64,000 bases of DNA, taken from NCBI GenBank assembly GCA_963814905.1, contig CAWFEM010000021.1:62001-126000 (forward strand), given 5' to 3'. This DNA comes from DASWJZ01 sp963814905 (GTDB lineage: Bacteria > Pseudomonadota > Alphaproteobacteria > Rhizobiales > Afifellaceae). The notes below the pieces were generated by a model, which made no database searches, had not been told where the DNA came from, and worked only from the letters and a program-made list of their open reading frames with translations. The translations under genes and the position numbers were made by a program. Below, piece by piece: positions 51,934 to 60,730 of the stretch (position 1 is the first letter of the stretch; every line of letters begins with the position of its first letter).

Positions 51934-53984
51934 GCTGGTGGCAGATCATCTTCGGAAACCTGACAGTCGATGCGCTGCCTTTCTACAGCGCCATCGCCAT
52001 GAGCGCCGCCTCCGTGGTCGTGATCGGCGCCGTCGGCGTTGCGACGGTCATTACCGTCTTCGGAAAGTGGCGCTACCTGTGGACGGAATGGTTCACCAGC
52101 GTCGACCATAAGCGCATCGGCATCATGTACATCGTGATCGCGCTGGTCATGCTCAGCCGCGCGGTCATCGAAGGCGTGATGATGCGCATGCAGCAGGCGA
52201 TGGCGCTCGATTCTCCGGGCTACCTGCCGCCCGACCACTTCGCTCAGCTCTTCAGCACGCACGGCACGATCATGATCTTCTTCATGGCGATGCCGTTCCT
52301 GAGCGGCGTCATCAACTACGTGATGCCGTTGCAGATCGGCTCGCGCGACGTGTCGTTCCCGATGCTGAACTCGATCAGCCTGTGGCTGACGGGCGGCGGC
52401 GCCGCGATCATGATGGCGTCGCTGTGCATCGGGAAGTTCTCGACCGGCGGCTGGACCGGTTATCCGCCCTATACCGAGATGGCCTTCAACCCCGGCGTCG
52501 GGCCGGACTACTGGATCTGGGCGGTGACGTTGGGCACCGTCGGCTCGACGCTCACCGGCATCAATTTCGCGGTGACGATCTACAAGAAGCGCGCGCCGGG
52601 CATGCAGCTCATGCGCATGCCGTTGTTCTGCTGGACCTCGCTTTGCGTCAGCATCCTGATGATCTTCGCCATGCCGCCGCTGACGGTCGCGACCGGTCTC
52701 CTCGCCCTTGATCGCTATCTCGGCATGCACTTCTTCACGAACGACCTGGGCGGCAACATGATGAACTACGCCAACCTCCTCTGGCTGTTCGGCCACCCGG
52801 AAGTCTACATTCTCATTCTGCCGGCCTTCGGGGTCTATTCGGAGGTCTTTTCCACGTTCTCGTCGAAGGCGCTCTACGGCTATACTTCGCTCGTCGGAGC
52901 GACGATCTGCATCGCCGTGCTCTCCTTCACGGTCTGGGTGCACCACTTCTTCACGATGGGGCAGACGGCCAATCTGAACGCCGCCTTTGGAACGGCGACG
53001 ATGGCGATCGGAATACCCACTGGCGTCAAGATCTACGACTGGATCCTGACCATGTACCGCGGCCGGGTCCGCTTCACCGTGCCGCTCCTCTACGCGCTGG
53101 CCTTTCTCGTGCTCTTCGTGGTCGGCGGTTTGAGCGGCATCCTGCTCGCCAACCCGGCCATCGATTACCAGGTGCACAACACGCTGTTCCTGGTCGCGCA
53201 CTTCCACAACATGCTCATTCCGGGCCTGCTCTTCGGCATGCTCGCCGCCTACCATTACTGGTTCCCGAAAGCCTTCGGCTTTCGCCTGAGCGAGGCGTGG
53301 GGCAGAATCGCCTTTGCGCTGTGGACGTCGGGCTTTGTCTTCGCCTTCATGCCGCTCTATGCGCTCGGCGCCCTCGGCATGCCGCGGCGCACCCAGGAGT
53401 TCTTCGATCCCGTCTACCTGCCCTACACGATCGTCGCCGCGCTCGGCGCGCTGCTGATCCTCGCGGCGCTCGCCAGCCTCTTCGTCCAATTGTGGGTGAG
53501 CATCCGGCAGCGCGAGGAGACGCGCGTCTTCGCAGGCGACCCCTGGAACGGGCGAACGCTCGAATGGTCGACCTCCTCCCCGCCGCCCGAGTACAACTTC
53601 GCCGTCCTCCCCCACGTTGCCGGGAGAGGCGCCTTTCACATCATGAAGGAGCGCGGCGAAGCCTACAGGCAGCCCGCCGCCTATGAGCCGATCGAGCTTC
53701 CCCGCAACAGCGCCATGGGGCCGGTCATCGGCGTCTCCGGGGCGGCCGTGGCGTTCGGACTCGTATGGCATATCTGGTGGATGGTCTGCCTTGGCCTGCT
53801 CTTGATCTGGGGCGCCGTCATCGCCAGAAGCTTCATGCGCAACACCACGCGGATCATCCCGGCAAGCGAAGTGGAAGCGACCGAGCGTCGCTGGCTGGAG
53901 GCGGTGGCGAAGACGCCGCGGGTCTCGCGCGACCACGAGCTCGATCCCGGCAATCGCGGTCTCGCGGTGGCGTCAGCGACATGA
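51930..53984 (+). CDS. cyoB: Cytochrome bo-type quinol oxidase subunit I
   Basis: A 684-residue heme-copper oxidase core. Ligands are visible: heme b His111 (STHGTIMIFF) and His in VAHFHNML, CuB and cross-linked Tyr in FGHPEVYILILP, and VHHFFTMG. The proton-channel residues GSRDVSFP and PTGVKI are present. Of the quinol-site residues known from E. coli, Arg (R77), His (H103) and Gln (Q106) are kept, but the Asp is replaced by Glu81. It reduces oxygen while pumping protons. It is coupled to cyoA and cyoC by 4-nt overlaps. Confidence 0.93.
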   Translation: MSWWQIIFGNLTVDALPFYSAIAMSAASVVVIGAVGVATVITVFGKWRYLWTEWFTSVDHKRIGIMYIVIALVMLSRAVIEGVMMRMQQAMALDSPGYLPPDHFAQLFSTHGTIMIFFMAMPFLSGVINYVMPLQIGSRDVSFPMLNSISLWLTGGGAAIMMASLCIGKFSTGGWTGYPPYTEMAFNPGVGPDYWIWAVTLGTVGSTLTGINFAVTIYKKRAPGMQLMRMPLFCWTSLCVSILMIFAMPPLTVATGLLALDRYLGMHFFTNDLGGNMMNYANLLWLFGHPEVYILILPAFGVYSEVFSTFSSKALYGYTSLVGATICIAVLSFTVWVHHFFTMGQTANLNAAFGTATMAIGIPTGVKIYDWILTMYRGRVRFTVPLLYALAFLVLFVVGGLSGILLANPAIDYQVHNTLFLVAHFHNMLIPGLLFGMLAAYHYWFPKAFGFRLSEAWGRIAFALWTSGFVFAFMPLYALGALGMPRRTQEFFDPVYLPYTIVAALGALLILAALASLFVQLWVSIRQREETRVFAGDPWNGRTLEWSTSSPPPEYNFAVLPHVAGRGAFHIMKERGEAYRQPAAYEPIELPRNSAMGPVIGVSGAAVAFGLVWHIWWMVCLGLLLIWGAVIARSFMRNTTRIIPASEVEATERRWLEAVAKTPRVSRDHELDPGNRGLAVASAT

Positions 53985-54604
53985 GCGCCAATAGCCTGAA
54001 GCATCCCGGGATCAATCTCGGGACCAGCGATCCGGACGCGCACGAAGCGGCGGAGGAGGTCGTCTTCGGCTTCTGGGTCTTTCTGATGAGCGACCTGATC
54101 CTGTTCTCGCTGCTCTTCGCCACCTTCGTCACCATGACCAACTCCACCGCCGCAGGCCCGGGCGGCAAGGCGCTGTTCGATCTCCGAAGCATCGCAGCGG
54201 AGACCGGCGCGCTCCTCGTCAGCAGCTTCACGTTTGGAATGGCCTCGATCGCCATGAAGTATCGCACCGATCGCGGCGGGCTTCTTTTATGGCTGGCGGT
54301 CACGCTGCTGTTCGGTCTGATCTTCCTCGGGCTTGAGATGCATGACTTCGTCAGCATGATCGGCAAGGGCGCCGGCCCCGACCGCAGCGGATTCCTGTCC
54401 GCCTTCTTTGCGCTCGTCGGCATGCACGGCCTCCACGTGACGGCGGGCAGCATCTGGATCGTCGTGATGATGGCGCAGGTCCTGGTCTTCGGCGTCACCG
54501 CCGACGTGAAGATCCGCATCCTGCGCCTCGGTCTTTTCTGGCACTTCCTCGACATCATCTGGGTCGGGATTTTCTCTGTCGTCTATCTGAGGGCGCTGGC
54601 GTGA
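53981..54604 (+). CDS. cyoC: Cytochrome bo-type quinol oxidase subunit III
   Basis: A 207-residue membrane protein with five hydrophobic segments and COX3-type sequence: VVFGFWVFLMSDLILFSLLF, ALVGMHGLHVTAGSIWIVVM and LFWHFLDIIWVGIFSVVYL. It stabilises the oxidase core. ATG 53981 overlaps the cyoB stop (ATGA); the earlier open frame is a shadow of cyoB. Its stop overlaps the GTG of cyoD. Confidence 0.92.
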   Translation: MSANSLKHPGINLGTSDPDAHEAAEEVVFGFWVFLMSDLILFSLLFATFVTMTNSTAAGPGGKALFDLRSIAAETGALLVSSFTFGMASIAMKYRTDRGGLLLWLAVTLLFGLIFLGLEMHDFVSMIGKGAGPDRSGFLSAFFALVGMHGLHVTAGSIWIVVMMAQVLVFGVTADVKIRILRLGLFWHFLDIIWVGIFSVVYLRALA

Positions 54605-54933
54605 CGGGCGATCACATGGATACGACAGCCAGAGCGGAAAGGAACCGCGAGCTCCGCTCCTACCTGATCGGATTCGGGCTCGCCGTTCTGCTCACGGCGA
54701 TCGCCTTCGGCGCCGTGCTGATGGGCGAAGGCTCACGCGCCACCGTGCTTTGGATCGTCGCGATCACGGCGGTCGTCCAGGTGATCGTGCATTTCCGCTT
54801 CTTCCTGCACATCGACTTGTCGAAGTCGAACCGCGACGATCTGCAGCTGATCCTGTTCTCGTTCCTGATCCTGACGCTGATGGTCGCCGGCACGATCTGG
54901 ATCCTCGCCAACCTCCACGCGCGCATGATGTAG
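54601..54933 (+). CDS. cyoD: Cytochrome bo-type quinol oxidase subunit IV
   Basis: A 110-residue protein with three hydrophobic segments, VQVIVHFRFFLHIDLSKSNR in the middle and a C-terminal membrane segment, the CyoD pattern. GTG 54601 overlaps the cyoC stop (GTGA); ATG 54616 is an alternative. It assists assembly of the CuB site. No cyoE (heme O synthase) follows, so that enzyme must be encoded elsewhere. Confidence 0.9.
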   Translation: MTGDHMDTTARAERNRELRSYLIGFGLAVLLTAIAFGAVLMGEGSRATVLWIVAITAVVQVIVHFRFFLHIDLSKSNRDDLQLILFSFLILTLMVAGTIWILANLHARMM

Positions 54934-55014
54934 CGGCCCCGCGCCAGGCCGCTTGCGGCGCCTGCGACCTCCTTGAGAGTGCCGTCTCGTCGATCTGATT
55001 TAGGGTCTGGACTT

Positions 55015-55050
55015 CATACCATTTCGCCCTAAGGTATGGTTAACAAACCA
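55015..55050. promoter_or_regulatory. Candidate operator upstream of the peptide/amide operon
   Basis: Two overlapping inverted repeats: CATACC (55015-55020) with GGTATG (55033-55038), and TGGTT-aaca-AACCA (55037-55050). They end 13 bp before the ATG of the M20 gene. A FadR-type regulator is the second gene of this operon and could bind here; GntR regulators usually recognise short TGGT/ACCA-type palindromes. Confidence 0.45.
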
Positions 55051-55063
55051 ATAAAGGGCGGGC

Positions 55064-56338
55064 ATGCCAGACGCGCTGCACTCCGCGATCAATGCACACG
55101 CCGAGGAGGCCTTCGGCTTCCTGGAGGCCCTCGTCGGCGCGGCGAGCACGGTTGGTCACGAGCAGGCGGCAATGGAGGTTTTCGCCCGGGAGGCGGAAAC
55201 CCTGGGGCTCAACGTCGCGCGGCTGCCCTTCTCGAACACGCCTGAGACGGACCCCCGCGCCGGCGTCACGCCTCCCCCCGATCTGCTCAGCGCCGGCCGC
55301 TACCAGGTGCTCGCAACCACGCCCGGCGACGGAGACCTCCGTCTGCTGCTGAACGGGCACATTGATGTCGTCCCGGCGGGCTCCTCCGACCTCTGGACCA
55401 GCCCGCCATTTGTGCCGCGCCGGGATGGCGACCGGCTTTATGGCCGGGGCGCGGCCGACATGAAGGCCGGGTTTGCCGCCGGCGTGCTTGCCCTGAAGGC
55501 CCTTCGCGACGTCGCGCCGGACCTCTTCGCAAAGCGCCGTCTCGGATTTCTGGCCGTCGTGGAAGAAGAGTGCACGGGCAACGGCACGCTTCGCTCCGTC
55601 ACCAAGCACGGCGTCACCGCACCGGAGGTCGTCTTGCTGGAGCCGACCAATGTCGGGCTCCTGGTGGGCGGCGTCGGCGTGCTGTGGATCGACGTCCGCG
55701 TGATTGCATCTTCCGGTCACGCTTACGCGGCGGATTCGAGCGCCAACGCGGTCGACCTCGGCATGCGGCTGGTCGAGGGCCTGCGCAAATGGTCGGCCGA
55801 CGTCTTGAAATCCGAACCGGACCCGGAAATCGGCCCGGACCAGAACCCCTACAGCATCAACCTCGGCAAGGTGCACGCGGGTGACTGGACCTCGTCCTCG
55901 CCGTCGAGCGCGACCTTCAGCCTGCGCATCGGGTTTCCCCGGTCCTGGACGCCGCAGGACGCGGAACGAAAAGTGCGCGAAACCATCGCCGAGCTTGCGG
56001 CGGGGGATCCCGACTTTCCGGCTCCACCCAAGGTCACGCTTACGGGTCTCAGGGCGCAGGGCTATTTGCTCGACAGCCAGTCGCCACTGGTGCGGGATCT
56101 GAGCGCAGCGCATCTCGATGCGCACGGCGTCGCGCCTGCGGTCTACGCTCTCGGCAGCACCACGGATGCCCGCGTCTATCTCAACGACTTCGGCATCTCC
56201 GCGGTGTGCTTTGGCGCGACGGGCCATCGGCTGCACGGTGTCGACGAATATGTCGAGCTCCCGAGCATCGTCAAAGCAGCGCGCACGCTCGCCCGCTTTC
56301 TGATCATGCGTTTCGGTTCTGAGGAAGCCGAGAAATGA
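55064..56338 (+). CDS. M20 family amidohydrolase (ArgE/DapE-type)
   Basis: A 424-residue metallopeptidase of the ArgE/DapE/ACY1/CPG2 group. Metal ligands and catalytic residues are present: His99-Asp101 in NGHIDVVPAG, Asp132 in GRGAADMKAG, the Glu pair in VVEEECTGNG (residues 167-169), and a C-terminal His in TGHRLHGVDEYVELPS. It removes acyl or aminoacyl groups from N-substituted amino acids or short peptides. ATG 55064 has GGGCGG upstream. It is the first gene of the operon and overlaps the regulator by 4 nt. Substrate is unknown. Confidence 0.88.
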   Translation: MPDALHSAINAHAEEAFGFLEALVGAASTVGHEQAAMEVFAREAETLGLNVARLPFSNTPETDPRAGVTPPPDLLSAGRYQVLATTPGDGDLRLLLNGHIDVVPAGSSDLWTSPPFVPRRDGDRLYGRGAADMKAGFAAGVLALKALRDVAPDLFAKRRLGFLAVVEEECTGNGTLRSVTKHGVTAPEVVLLEPTNVGLLVGGVGVLWIDVRVIASSGHAYAADSSANAVDLGMRLVEGLRKWSADVLKSEPDPEIGPDQNPYSINLGKVHAGDWTSSSPSSATFSLRIGFPRSWTPQDAERKVRETIAELAAGDPDFPAPPKVTLTGLRAQGYLLDSQSPLVRDLSAAHLDAHGVAPAVYALGSTTDARVYLNDFGISAVCFGATGHRLHGVDEYVELPSIVKAARTLARFLIMRFGSEEAEK

Positions 56339-57165
56339 CGGAAGTGGACAAAACCGCCAGTCACGGCACGCCAATGACGGCCGGCGGCGCCAGGCTCGAT
56401 CAGGGTGTTCCTTCCGTTGTCACTCCCCAGTCCTGGGGCGCGCCGATCGTCAGCCGCCATGTCGCGGACGATGTGGTTGACCGCCTCGTCACCGCAGTCG
56501 CGCTGGGGCTCTACGTTCCCGGACAGCAGCTTCCGCCCGAACGGGAGTTGGCGGCGATGCTCGGCGTTTCGCGCACGTCGGTGCGCGAGGCGCTCAAGCA
56601 GCTCACCGACGGCGGCTATCTGGAAGTGCGCCGCGGCCGCAATGGCGGCTATTTCGTTCTCGCGAACTGGGGCCCGAAATCGGCCGAGCACGTCTACCGC
56701 CAAGTCGTTGCCAACTGGACGGAGTTCGAGGAGATATTCGACGCGCGTACGCTGGTCGAGCCGCTGATCGCCCAAACCGCCGCCGAGCGCCGCACGAGCA
56801 GTGACGTCGAAGCGATCTTGACTGCTCTTCAGGCCTATATCGACGCCCCCGACCACGACGCTTCGCGACTGGCCGACGCGGGACTGCACCTCGCCATTGC
56901 CAAGGCGACGCATAACCCGATCCTTGTCGACATCTCGGTCGACCTGCGCACCAAGATCAGCCTCAACCTCGGCGCGGAACCCTATACCGACGAGGTGCGG
57001 CGCATCGCCATCGGGCAGCACAAGGAGCTTGTCGCCGCCGTCGCGGAAGGACGCGCGAAGGACGCGTCTGAAATCGCCGCCCGGCATTTCACGTTGTCCG
57101 AAAATCTCTTTCGCGACCTCGTCGCGCGGGCCGTGCACGATGTCCAGTCGGGAGGCGGGAAATGA
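56335..57165 (+). CDS. FadR-subfamily GntR transcriptional regulator
   Basis: A 276-residue regulator. The winged helix-turn-helix GQQLPPERELAAMLGVSRTS lies at about residues 60-80, after an unusually long N-terminal extension of about 45 residues, and is followed by an all-helical FCD effector domain (LVEPLIAQTAAERRTSSD, DAGLHLAIAKATHNPILVDI with metal/effector His). It overlaps the M20 gene (ATGA) and the first permease (ATGA), so it is co-transcribed with the pathway it likely controls. Confidence 0.88.
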   Translation: MTEVDKTASHGTPMTAGGARLDQGVPSVVTPQSWGAPIVSRHVADDVVDRLVTAVALGLYVPGQQLPPERELAAMLGVSRTSVREALKQLTDGGYLEVRRGRNGGYFVLANWGPKSAEHVYRQVVANWTEFEEIFDARTLVEPLIAQTAAERRTSSDVEAILTALQAYIDAPDHDASRLADAGLHLAIAKATHNPILVDISVDLRTKISLNLGAEPYTDEVRRIAIGQHKELVAAVAEGRAKDASEIAARHFTLSENLFRDLVARAVHDVQSGGGK

Positions 57166-58121
57166 GCCGCCAACTGACGTTCATCCTGCGTCGGATCCTG
57201 ATCACGATCCCGTCTTTGTTCGTGATGAGCGTCGTCGTCTTCCTGATCATCCGGCTCGTGCCCGGCGATCCGGTGCGCACGATGCTCGGGTTCCGCGCGA
57301 CCGAGGAAAACGTCACCGCACTGCGCCACGAGCTGGGGCTCGATCAGAGCCTCCTCACCCAATACGTGACCTGGATCGGCAATCTTCTTCATGGCGATCT
57401 GGGCACCGATATCGTCAGCCACGCTCCTCTCTCCGAGCTGCTTGCCCAGCGCCTGCCGGTGACTTTGGAGCTGGCCGGACTGTCGATGCTGCTCGCCGTT
57501 CTCGTCGGCGTTCCGCTGGGTGTCCTGGCGGCGTCGGGCGGCGTCTGGAGCAAACGCCTGACGGAGGGGTTTGTCGTCTTCGGCGTCAGCGTCCCCGACT
57601 TCTGGCTCGGCATCATGCTGGTGCTCGTCTTCGCGGGCACGCTGATGGTGCTGCCGCCCTCCGGCTATGTCCCGTTTGCGAAAGACCCGCTGGCGAACCT
57701 CCGTTACATGACGCTGCCCGTGCTCACGCTGGCGACGGGAGAAGCGGCCTACATCCTGCGGACCACGCGCGGCGCGATCATCTCGGTGATGGATCGGCCC
57801 TTCGTGACGTTTCTACGCGCCAAGGGCATCAGCCAACGCCGGATCATGTTCGGCCATGCCCTGCGCAATGCCGGCCCGTCGATCGTCACCGTTGTCGGCA
57901 TCCAGGTTGGTGTGCTGCTGGGCGGCGCGATTATCGTCGAGACGCTCTTTGCCCTGCCTGGCGTCGGACGGCTCGTCGTGACGGGGATCAGCCAGCGCAA
58001 CTATCCTACGGTGCAGGTGGGCGTGCTGGCCATCGCCACCATTTTCATCATCGTCTCGCTCGTGACCGATCTCATCGTCGGCTGGCTCGATCCGCGCATC
58101 GCGGACGGGATGGCCGAATGA
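57162..58121 (+). CDS. Dipeptide/oligopeptide-type ABC transporter permease (DppB family)
   Basis: A 319-residue inner-membrane protein with the DppB N-terminal signature FLIIRLVPGDPVRTMLG and the ATPase-contact loop RTTRGAIISVMDRPFVTFLR, followed by AKGISQRRIMFGHALRNAG. Six membrane segments are expected. It pairs with the following DppC-type permease. It overlaps both neighbours by 4 nt. Confidence 0.92.
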   Translation: MSRQLTFILRRILITIPSLFVMSVVVFLIIRLVPGDPVRTMLGFRATEENVTALRHELGLDQSLLTQYVTWIGNLLHGDLGTDIVSHAPLSELLAQRLPVTLELAGLSMLLAVLVGVPLGVLAASGGVWSKRLTEGFVVFGVSVPDFWLGIMLVLVFAGTLMVLPPSGYVPFAKDPLANLRYMTLPVLTLATGEAAYILRTTRGAIISVMDRPFVTFLRAKGISQRRIMFGHALRNAGPSIVTVVGIQVGVLLGGAIIVETLFALPGVGRLVVTGISQRNYPTVQVGVLAIATIFIIVSLVTDLIVGWLDPRIADGMAE

Positions 58122-58984
58122 CGGGGTTGGCCGTGGATACGATCGCAGGCAAGGGTCCGCGTCCCCCGTTGCGGAGGTCGACGCGTTTCATCGTCGGCGG
58201 CGGAGCCATTCTTGCCGTTCTGGCGCTCGCCGCTCTCGCCGCGCCGATCATCGCGCCGCACGATCCCGAGGCCATGGAGGTCGTGCAGGTGCTTGGCGCC
58301 CCCTCCCTCGCGCACCCGTTCGGGTCCGACGTGCTCGGTCGCGATGTTCTGAGCCGCGTGATCTTCGGTTTGCGCGCAAGCCTGCTCGTGTCGATTTCGG
58401 CGGTCGCGGTATCCGTTGCGGTCGCGGTCCCGCTCGGTGTGCTTGCCGGATATTTCGGCCGCTGGGTCGACAGCGCCATTTCCCGGACCCTCGACATGAT
58501 CCTGGTCCTCCCCGCGATGCTGCTCGCCATCAGCCTGATCGCAATCCTTGGGCCAGGAAGCGTGGTCGCGGCGATCGCGATTGCCGTGATCTACCTGCCG
58601 ATCCTGGCGCGCGTGATGCGCACCAGCACGCTCGTGGTCACGCGCCATGAATACGTGGCCGGGTCCCGTGCCCGCGGCGCCAGCCACTTCAGAGTTCTTG
58701 TCAGCCATGTCGTTCCCAACGCGCTCGGACCGGTGATCGTGCAGGCATCGGTGCTCAGCGCCTTTGCGCTGCAGCTCGAAGCAGGGCTGAGCTTTCTCGG
58801 CCTTGGCACGCAACCACCGACACCTTCGCTCGGCGGGATGCTTGCGGACGGCCGCGACGTGCTCAACCAGGCGCCCTGGGTCGAGATATTCCCCGGCCTC
58901 GCCATCGTGGTCGCCGTGCTCGCCTTCAGCTTTCTCGGCGAGGGTCTGCGCCGTGCGTTCGATCCGCAGGGGGTTGCGGAATGA
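58118..58984 (+). CDS. Dipeptide/oligopeptide-type ABC transporter permease (DppC family)
   Basis: A 288-residue permease with the DppC signatures HPFGSDVLGRDVLSRVIFGL and the EAA-type loop YVAGSRARGASHFRVLVSHV, ending FLGEGLRRAFDPQ. ATG 58118 overlaps the previous stop. The long open frame upstream (to 56897) is out-of-frame shadow. It forms the channel with the DppB-type subunit. Confidence 0.92.
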   Translation: MTGLAVDTIAGKGPRPPLRRSTRFIVGGGAILAVLALAALAAPIIAPHDPEAMEVVQVLGAPSLAHPFGSDVLGRDVLSRVIFGLRASLLVSISAVAVSVAVAVPLGVLAGYFGRWVDSAISRTLDMILVLPAMLLAISLIAILGPGSVVAAIAIAVIYLPILARVMRTSTLVVTRHEYVAGSRARGASHFRVLVSHVVPNALGPVIVQASVLSAFALQLEAGLSFLGLGTQPPTPSLGGMLADGRDVLNQAPWVEIFPGLAIVVAVLAFSFLGEGLRRAFDPQGVAE

Positions 58985-59886
58985 GCGCGGTCCTTAGCCT
59001 CGAAGGTCTGCGGGTCCAGTTCGCCGGCGACGACGGAGCACCGGCCGCCATGGCGGTCGACGGCGTCTCGATGCAGGTCAATCGCGGCGAGATATTCGGC
59101 GTCGTCGGCGAGAGCGGCAGCGGCAAGAGCACAGTCGCCAACGCCGTCATGGGCCTCTTGCCGAGCCATGCGCGGGTCGCCGGCAGCATCAAGGTCAGCG
59201 GGCGCGAAGTCGTTGGCCTTGACGAAGACGCGCTGCGCAAGATGCGCGGCACCGAAGCGTCGATGATCTTCCAGGACGCCTCCGCCAGCCTCGATCCGAC
59301 ATGGTCCGTGGGCGAGCAAATTGCCGAAACCGTGCGAGCCCACCAGGTGATCGGCCGGCGCGCCGCGCGGGAGCGCGCGGTCGCGCTGATGGGCGAAGTG
59401 GGCATCCCGGAGGCGGCCTCCCGCTACAACGACGCCCCGCATCGATTTTCCGGCGGCATGCGCCAGCGGATCGTCATCGCCGCGGCGCTCGCAAACGACC
59501 CGCAGCTCCTGATCGCCGACGAGCCGACATCGGCTCTCGACGTCACCATCCAGGCGCAGGTGCTGAGGCTTATCAATTCGCTCCGCCACCGGCACGGAAC
59601 GACCGTGCTTCTGATCACCCACGACCTCGGTGTGGTGGCACAAGTCTGCGACCGGGTCGGGGTCATGTATCGTGGAAAACTGCTCGAGGTCGCCACGGCG
59701 AGAGATCTCTTCGCCCGCCCAAGTCACGCCTACACGCGTGCCCTGTTGGCCGCCAGTCCCGCAGGGGCGCCGCGCGGCGCGCGCCTGCCTGTCATCCCTC
59801 CTGAATGGAGCGTGGAAAGCCTGAAGGAGTCCGAACTGCTGCGCGCCGGCGACCCGTTAGCAACGCTTGGGGCGCCGCATGAGTGA
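58981..59886 (+). CDS. Dipeptide/oligopeptide-type ABC transporter ATPase (DppD family)
   Basis: A 301-residue ATPase: Walker A GESGSGKSTVANAVMG, signature RFSGGMRQRIVIAAALAND, Walker B LLIADEPTSALDVT, and H-loop ITHDLGVVA. The C-terminal region keeps HAYTRALLAASP of the oligopeptide type, but the four-Cys iron-sulfur motif seen in some DppD proteins is absent. It overlaps dppC-like by 4 nt and dppF-like by 8 nt. Confidence 0.92.
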   Translation: MSAVLSLEGLRVQFAGDDGAPAAMAVDGVSMQVNRGEIFGVVGESGSGKSTVANAVMGLLPSHARVAGSIKVSGREVVGLDEDALRKMRGTEASMIFQDASASLDPTWSVGEQIAETVRAHQVIGRRAARERAVALMGEVGIPEAASRYNDAPHRFSGGMRQRIVIAAALANDPQLLIADEPTSALDVTIQAQVLRLINSLRHRHGTTVLLITHDLGVVAQVCDRVGVMYRGKLLEVATARDLFARPSHAYTRALLAASPAGAPRGARLPVIPPEWSVESLKESELLRAGDPLATLGAPHE

Positions 59887-60730
59887 ATTGCTGCGCGTCG
59901 AGAACCTGAGCAAGAGCTACGCGGCGGGCGGTCCACCCTGGAACCCGCGCCGCGTCGTCGCCGTGGACAGTGTTTCATTCTCGGTTGCGCGCGGACACAC
60001 GCTCGGACTTGTCGGCGAATCCGGAAGCGGCAAGAGCACGCTTGGGCGCTGTGTTCTCGGCCTCACGCCGCCGGACAGCGGCTCCGTCATATTCGATGGC
60101 GTCGACGTTCTGGGGCTCTCGGGCCGGGCCTTGTCGGAGTTCCGCCGCCGCGTGCAGCCGGTGTTCCAAGATCCGTTCGGCAGCCTCGATCCACGCTGGC
60201 CGATCGGCCGCAGCGTACGCGAGTCGCTTGACGTCTTTCGCATTGGCACGCCCGCGGACCGCGCCCGCCGCGTGCTGGACCTCCTGCACCGGGTCGGCCT
60301 CAACCCGGCTCTGGCGGGCCGGTTGCCGGCTCATCTCTCCGGTGGTCAGCGCCAGCGGGTTGCGGTCGCAGCGGCGTTGGCCAGCGAGCCTGAGCTCATC
60401 GTTGCCGACGAACCGGTCAGCGCTCTCGACATGAGTGTCCAGGCGCAGATCCTGAATCTCTTCCTCGACCTGCAGCAGGATCTCGGCGTCGCTTCGATCT
60501 TCATCACGCATGACCTCGGCGTCGTCGAACACGTCAGCGACGACGTCGCGGTGATGTACCGCGGCGCAATCGTCGAGATCGGCGACACCGACCAGGTCAT
60601 GAACCGGCCACGCCACGACTACACCAGGACACTGCTCGCCGCAGTGCCCACGCTGGTACCGCCACCTGACGAAGGAGGGTCCCTTGCCGAAAGCCCAAGT
60701 GAACGGAGTCACGCTCAACTATCAGATTGA
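59879..60730 (+). CDS. Dipeptide/oligopeptide-type ABC transporter ATPase (DppF family)
   Basis: A 283-residue ATPase: Walker A GESGSGKSTLGRCVLGL, signature HLSGGQRQRVAVAAALASEP, Walker B LIVADEPVSALDMS, H-loop ITHDLGVVEHV. It completes the two-ATPase set of peptide importers. ATG 59879 overlaps the preceding gene by 8 nt. Its end overlaps the hydrolase start (TTG 60684) by 47 nt, a rather deep overlap. Confidence 0.9.
   Translation: MSELLRVENLSKSYAAGGPPWNPRRVVAVDSVSFSVARGHTLGLVGESGSGKSTLGRCVLGLTPPDSGSVIFDGVDVLGLSGRALSEFRRRVQPVFQDPFGSLDPRWPIGRSVRESLDVFRIGTPADRARRVLDLLHRVGLNPALAGRLPAHLSGGQRQRVAVAAALASEPELIVADEPVSALDMSVQAQILNLFLDLQQDLGVASIFITHDLGVVEHVSDDVAVMYRGAIVEIGDTDQVMNRPRHDYTRTLLAAVPTLVPPPDEGGSLAESPSERSHAQLSD

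Noticed and set aside
51906..53936. 676-codon open frame on the minus strand opposite cyoB
   Set aside because: It mirrors the codon structure of cyoB in a GC-rich genome, is rich in His/Arg/Asp/Glu with no recognisable domain, and cyoB is certain.
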